Below, piece after piece: positions 58,270 through 64,000 of a DNA stretch of 64,000 bases. Position 1 is the first letter of the stretch. Each line of letters begins with the position of its first letter. The position numbers and the translations under genes were made by a program. The DNA comes from Chrysemys picta bellii (taxonomy: Eukaryota; Chordata; Testudines; Emydidae), in NCBI RefSeq assembly GCF_011386835.1, contig NC_088796.1, positions 32,071,011 to 32,135,010 on the forward strand, given 5' to 3'. The notes under the pieces were generated by a model. The model ran no database searches and was not told the origin of the DNA. It was given only the letters and a program-made list of their open reading frames with translations.

Positions 58270-58740
58270 GTGTAAGTTTAGATGTAAATGAGCTCACAGA
58301 TTCAGCTGTCCAACTCTCTGAAGGGATGGACTTTCAACCCAGTGGTTCTAAGTAAGCAGAGGCCTGATATTTTATAACTGTGAATGGTGGGGGATGGGGG
58401 TGGAGAAAAAGTTAGGTCAGAAGCCGAACATAAATTATAAGAGGGGCCATAAACATGAACCAGATTTCACAAATAGAAAGGGGGAAAGGTTTGAAGAGCC
58501 TTTAATGTTACCAATAAAATGTTGAAGTTGATTCTCAGCTTTAGAGGTAACCAATGCAATTACCTGAATAAAGGGGTTACATGAGAATAGTAGGACAGTA
58601 ATAAATTAACCAAGCATCAGAATTTTGAATAAATTTCAAGCAGAAAACTAGAGAAACAGGATTACTAGCAAGAAGACCATTACAGTAATCGTGAGCAATA
58701 AGCGTCGCCTGAGGCGGAACCTTGGCTGTCAAGTCCTAAA
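58270..58740 (-). repeat. possible very old LINE relic, antisense
   Basis: Contains ACCATTACAGTAATCGTGAG and TGGATAAATTTC-like stretches in the arrangement often seen in the antisense of L2-like LINE RT C-termini (TTACAGTAATC). No open frame remains. Low confidence. Confidence 0.25.
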
Positions 58741-58910
58741 TGATGCTTGCTTCACTATACAAATGTAATTTAAAGAAAAGTTCAATATTACTATACATAT
58801 AATATCATAATTAGGGATGGGCAAACCCATTCAGATAAAACAAGAACATATGCAAATATTTTCCCAGCACTTTCTGAGATTTGAGTAGGTTTGACAACTT
58901 AAAAAAAATA

Positions 58911-59110
58911 GTTTCAAAGTAGCAGCCATGTTAGTCTGTATCTGCAAAAAGAACAGGAGTACTTGTGGCACCTTAGAGACTAACAAATTTATTTCAGCAT
59001 AAACTTTCGTGGGTTACAGCATCTGAAGAAATGAGCTGTAGCCCATGAAAGCTTATGCTGAAATAAATTTGTTAGTCTCTAAGGTGCTACAAGTACTCCT
59101 GTTCTTTTTT
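58911..59110. mobile_element. Penelope-tail foldback, about 200 bp
   Basis: Two Penelope tails face each other: the left (58912-59019) is in minus orientation (GAACAGGAGTACTTGTGGCA, ACTAACAAATTTATTTCAGC) and the right (59019-59110) in plus (GAAATAAATTTGTTAGTCTC, CAAGTACTCCTGTTC). The paired arms run about 80 bp. TTAAAAAAAATA (58899-58910) and TTAAAAAAAAAT (59111-59122) flank it, a probable A-rich target duplication. The left tail extends further, to CAGCCATGTTAGTCTGTATC. Confidence 0.8.
59023..59060 (+). ncRNA. hammerhead-like motif in Penelope tail
   Basis: CTGAAGA, one extra A, the stem ATGAGC/GCCCAT closed by TGTA, GAAA, and GC-TTAT-GC. The outer stem pair is A-T where the 12.8-kb copy has G-C, a compensated change, while one inner pair is A-C. 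The base after GCT is G, where a hammerhead needs H, so this copy should not cleave. Confidence 0.3.
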
Positions 59111-59122
59111 TTAAAAAAAAAT

Positions 59123-61489
59123 GGATACTGTGAAATTCCTAATAAGAGATGATCATTGATCAGCTGGATGGACTATTCTTGTGCTTATTGACAGACTGTA
59201 TGTTGCTCAGTATCCTGTCACACACTGGGATCAGCAATTGAGAAAACATCAGCAACTGAGAAAACAGACTTAGAGTCTGTGGTGAGACAGCCTGCCTTTT
59301 GAGAGTGCATTAACTCAGGATATATAAGTGATGATGGACAGAGAAAGATACTTCTTCTCACTAAGGGCTAAATGGTGGCATTTAGCCACATCGCTGCACT
59401 GGGCACAATGCACAGACATACTGCCTTAGAGACAGCACCAAATGGTATGCACTCCCAGGCTCCTTGGCTGTACTGGGAGGAAAGCAATTTGAGACACCAT
59501 TATAAGTGATGTATTATAATGTGGCAAAGGGAAGGGAGTGAAATCATGGCCCTGCCTACTCCCTGCCTTATTTTCCGTTAGATAAAATGCTATCAGTTGA
59601 AAACATTCCCAAACTCAGTTTTTTACTGAATCATATATTAACAGGAACAAACAATACTGCACCGGTTGCATTGTTTATTTTGATGTTTAATTAAAAACAT
59701 TGTGCATTGCAATGTTTTTCCGTCCCTTCTACCCTCATAGAAACGTGCCACTGAATTGAGGGCCAACATGCTGCCAAAATAGGATAGGTTTACTTTACAG
59801 TTTAGGCCCAGTGTGTTTCAGACCACATGCAAATCCTAACCATAATAGATGTAGTATAGTATACTCTCTATGTTATCTCTGACATACTACGATCATGATC
59901 TTTTAAGTACAATTTGATCCTATCTCCTGATCGAGTCCTCTGTTTTCATTATATGTCAGAACACACAGCTTAGACTAGTATTTTATAAGCAATAGCATTA
60001 GTATAAAATATGCAGTGGTTGTTGCACTGTTCACATTTAAGTTCTCCCGAGACGAGTGTATACTACCACAGAACTTTCTGTCTATCCTAACATAGACAGG
60101 GTATGGACAGCTAATGCTGAAGAAATAACTTCTCCCTTCTCATTTTCTACCTTTTGTTAACACTTGGGCAGGTATTAAAACTAGAACACCTTGCGTGCTG
60201 AATTTCAGCTCAGAGGGAAGTATTTGGCTTCACTTGTAAATACCTGAAAAATGGGATCTATCATGGCACTGCTGACTCAACTAGCAGTGGCACTAGCAGA
60301 TGTGGCTCTATTATAGTATTGCCTGCTTATAACACTGCCATGGTAATTAAGGCATGTCAAAACTACAAAACAAGTATAGTAAAGGCATGTTTTATGACAG
60401 AAACATTAATGCAATTTTTAAAACATAATTTGTTATGGTATTAAAAATGGAAAATTGTGTTCCAAGTCATAATGATTTAGTGCTAAATTACAGAAATAGT
60501 TGAAATGCCTAAACAGGATGGCAGTTGCTGCTATTCTCATGCATTACATATGCACAAGAGTGCTATGACAAATACATTTAAATATTCTTAATACTGCAAA
60601 ACCTGGAAAGGCAATTAGTGGCAATAAAATTTGTATTGAATTTGGATAAATTTTAGACAATTAGCCTTCTTCTAAATGTAATTTCTGGCCAAGTAATCCA
60701 TAGGGACACATGACTTATCCACATTTATTACTCATTAGAGCAGAGTAATTCCTGTCATGGCTGAACATCAAGAGATTTATCATCATAAATTCAGATCAGT
60801 TAATGGACTGAGTAGCCCTTTTCTCCCAAGCGCAAATCCCTAGGTAAAAGATATGAAATATAAATTGACCACAGCAAAAGGAGTACATGGCTAAGGTATG
60901 CACTGTGGATGAATACATTACTATGTGCAACAGGTAGATACACATTTTTATTGTGTATTTACAAGAGATTGGGAAATGATATATGCTAGGTTTAGTTTTG
61001 ATAGTTCACTTATCTTTCAGAGATCAGAGATAATAGCAGCAGTGTAGTCCTGACTATATTTTGATAAGTTCCTCCCACATGATTTAAGAAAAATACCACA
61101 GTAAGAACATAAGGTTTCATATTCCCGGCTCTGATTTCAGCCAAATCACTGTTCTCTTTCTGTGCCACTATTCTTCTAAACAGTAGCAGCCTCAGTATCT
61201 GCTCTGGTCTTTTTTTCTTCCTTCTTTTTTCAGAGCTTGCTACCCTCGTGAATCAATCCGAAATTCCTAAAAATAACATATGCAAAAAAACCTGAGGCTC
61301 CTTTTTCTGATTTGTGAGGCTTCTTTCATCAGGCCAGGAAGGTGCTGATGGTTTGGTGACAGCCACCCTTTGCTCCATTTCTCAGCACTAACAATTCCCA
61401 ATAAGAATGAGTGACTAAATACAAATAAAGAGAATATGCTGTGACCTGAATCTTTATCCTAACTCAAAAAGTGTTTCATCCAACCCAGG
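59123..61489. other. AT-rich non-coding, nothing recognised
   Basis: No open frame above 60 codons, no repeat ends or structured RNA recognised. Confidence 0.4.
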
Positions 61490-63640
61490 AATTCTTTATT
61501 AGAGGTTGACTTAAAAGATAAAGAGGAACTGACTACAGAACTAAAAATTGTACTTAGGTACAAGTGATCATGACTTGATCACATTTGTAATGGGCAAGCA
61601 GAATAAAGTCCAGGCCAGCAATATATATACTTGGTGCTTGAATAGGGCCAGTTTCACAAAGCTGAAAACAATTATGAGCCAAATCAGCTGGGAGGAAGAA
61701 TTTAATCAGAAAAATGTGACTGATAATTGGGAATCAATTAAGAATACCCACAATTGAGGAAGAAGGCTGTATTGGTTAAAAAAAATAATAGCCGGGTTTA
61801 GAGAGGAACTGAAGGCAGCTGTAAAAATAGTATATATATTATATATATTGGAAGAAAGGGGTAGTTGATAGTGATGAAAATAAATCAGAAGTTAAGAATT
61901 GTAGAAAACAGGTACGAGAATACAAGGAGAAATCTGTGGCAATTAGAATAAAGGACAATAAGAAGGATTTAAAAAAAAAACATATTAGGACCAAAAAGAA
62001 TCCTGACAATGGTACTGGTCCATTACTAGATAGAAATGGTAGAATTATCAATAATAATGCAGAAAAGGCAGAAGTGTTCACTAAATATTTCTGTTTTGTA
62101 TCTGGGGGGAAAACAGATTATATAGGCTCATCATATGGTGATGATAACACTCTTTCCATTCCACTAGTTCTCTGGAGGATGTTAAACAGAAGCTACTGAA
62201 ATCAGATTTTTAAGTCAGCAGGTCTGGATAATTTGCATCAAAGAGTTTTGAAAGAGATGGCTGAAGAGCTCACTGGACAATTATTGTTGTTTTTCAATAA
62301 GTCTTGGAGTACTGAAAAAGTTCCAGAAAGCTGGAAGAAAGATAATGTCCCAATTTTTAAAAAGGGTAAATGGGATTACCTGGGTAAGGATAGGCCTCTC
62401 AGCCTGACGTCAATCCTGGGCAAGATAATGGAGCAGCTGATACTGGACTCAATTAATAAAGGATTAAAAGAGGGTAATGTAACTAATTCAAATCCACATG
62501 GGTTTATGGAAAATAGACTCTCACAAACTAACCTGGATTTTATTTTTTTGTGATGAAATTACAAGTTTGGTTGGTAAAGGTAACAGCATTGATGTAATCT
62601 ACTGAAACTTTTGTAAAGGTCCCTCATGACATTTTGGTTAAAAACATAGAAAGTTATAAAATTAACATGAAACTCATTAAATGGATTAAAAACTTACTAA
62701 TTGATAGGTCTCAAAATGTAACTACAAATGGCGAATTATCATCAAGGTCTGTTTCCTATGGGGTCCTGCTTAGATTGGTTCTTGGCCCTATGCTATTTAA
62801 CATTTTTATCAATGATCTGGAAGGAAATGAAATCATCACAGATACAGTTTGCAGATGACACAAAAATTGGGGGAGTGGTAAGTAATGAAAATGACAGGTC
62901 ACTCATTCTGAGCGATCTGGATCTCTTGCCAAACTGGGTGCAAGCAAACGGTATGCTTTTTAATAACAGTTAAATGTAAATTTAGGAACAAAGAATGTAG
63001 TCACACTTACAGGATGGGAGACTCTATTCTGGAAAGCAGTGACTCTGAAACTGGGGGTTGTGGTGCATAATCAGCTGAACATGAGCTACCAATGTGACAC
63101 CGGACCCAAAAAAGCCAATGCAATGCTGGGATGCATAAACAGGGGAACCTTGAGTAGGAGAAGAGAGGTTTATTTTACCTCTGTATTTGGCACTGGTGTG
63201 ACCACTGCTGGAATACCGTGTCCAGTTCTGGTGCTCACAATTCAAGAAGGACATTGATAAATTGGAGAGGGTTCCCAGAAGAGCTATGGAAATGAATAAA
63301 GAATTAGAAAACCTGCCTTATAGTGATAGACTCAAAGAGTTCCATCTATTTAGCTTAACAAAGAGAAGGTTAAGAGGTGACTTGATTACTGTCTATAAGT
63401 ATCTACCTGGGGAACAAATATTTGGTCTTTTCAATCTAGCAGAGAAAGATATAACATGAGCCAATGGCTGGAAGTTGAAGCTAGACAAATTCAGATTAGA
63501 AATAAGGTTTAATTTTTTAATGCTAAGAGTATTCAACCACTGGAACAATTTACCAAGGCTCGTGCTGGATTCTCCAACACTGACAATTTTAAAATCAAGT
63601 TTAGATGTTTTTCTAAAAGTTACACTCTAAGAATTATTGT
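61490..63640 (+). pseudogene. decayed CR1 LINE ORF2 relic
   Basis: Plus-strand frames follow CR1 order: LGTSDHDLITFV (end of endonuclease, 61551), KKNPDNGTGPLLDRNG (61995), KEMAEELTGQLLLFF and [14 protein letters not shown] (62250-62370), PLSLTSILGKIMEQLIL, VSYGVLLRLVLGPMLFNIFI (62755), FADDTKIGG (62850), LGVVVHNQLNMSY (63045) and RLKEFHLFSLTKRRLRGDLI (63320). At least five frame changes and several stops break it. It covers the same domains as the open copy at 41.8-43.9 kb plus a little endonuclease, and is much older. Confidence 0.8.
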
Positions 63641-64000
63641 GGGGAAATTCTGTAACCTGTGTTGTACAGGAGGTCAATCAAGATGTTGCAATGGTACCTT
63701 CTGGGCTTGGAATCTATGCATCTCTGATCCCTGTATTCAAACTGACTTGAAACCCAGACATTTTTGAGGATTGAATGTTAACATATGCATAACTATTTTT
63801 TCCTTCTTTTTCCTCCGATGTACCTGCATTTCGGTACTTCCTGGATTCATCTAGGTCCAGAAACACTGCTTTTCAGTGTATTTCTAGCCAAATAGAATAA
63901 ATGGAAATCTCATATTTCCAGTCCACTTTTGCAGACCCACGAGGTTTTAATTGATGAACTTCATAGATTTGTAGGGAAAGACTCTGCGCTGCATTTTTAA
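63641..64000. other. non-coding, nothing recognised
   Basis: AT-rich sequence after the CR1 relic; no features seen. Confidence 0.35.

Overview
The window reads as non-coding vertebrate nuclear DNA, most likely from a turtle (a crocodilian or bird is less likely). The basis is AT-rich sequence with very short open frames, CR1 LINEs with the octamer-like 3' end, Penelope-like retroelements, MIR-type SINEs, an ancient L2-like LINE, LTR fragments and many small hAT- and Harbinger-like DNA transposons. The species call is an inference from repeat content. No host protein-coding exon, tRNA or rRNA gene could be recognised; the window is probably intergenic or deep intronic.

Layout. 1-10 kb: a 462-bp hAT-like element carrying a GC-rich tandem, two LTR-like regions (about 2.1-3.2 kb and 8.8-9.8 kb, the second with a tRNA-Leu-like primer-binding site), a MIR split by two nested DNA transposons (3.6-4.3 kb), a CR1 3' fragment, MIRs and a TA-flanked MITE. 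10-21 kb: mostly AT-rich unique sequence with one Penelope tail at 12.8 kb, two palindromic MITEs and a MIR tail. 21.2-23.4 kb: an ancient L2-like LINE (coding strand minus) split by a two-module MITE. 26.9-28.2 kb: a Penelope-type tail split by a 1,137-bp solo-LTR-like insertion. 29-30 kb: GC-rich tandem repeat and a CR1 3' end. 32-33 kb: very old CR1-like relic. 36.1 kb: a hAT MITE with perfect 8-bp duplications. 38.6-39.2 kb: nested hAT-like elements. 39.3-41.7 kb: a degenerate jockey-type LINE. 41.7-43.9 kb: a young CR1 whose reverse transcriptase frame is open. 44.7 kb: a second MIR interrupted by a Harbinger-like MITE. 45.9-48.3 kb: a MITE split by a 1.9-kb Penelope-like element. 51-54 kb: hAT and Harbinger-like MITEs and a Penelope-tail foldback. 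56.6-57.5 kb: CR1-like LINE fragment. 58.9-59.1 kb: a second Penelope foldback. 61.5-63.6 kb: decayed CR1.

The genes here do not form a host pathway; the interest is in the record of nested mobile elements. The best-supported structures are those with target-site duplications (TSDs) that can be read directly: the 11-bp TSD of the Penelope element, the 12-bp TSD of the inverted Penelope tail pair, the 5-bp TSD of the LTR, several 8-bp hAT duplications, and TTA duplications of Harbinger-like MITEs that hit the same MIR trinucleotide at two loci 41 kb apart.
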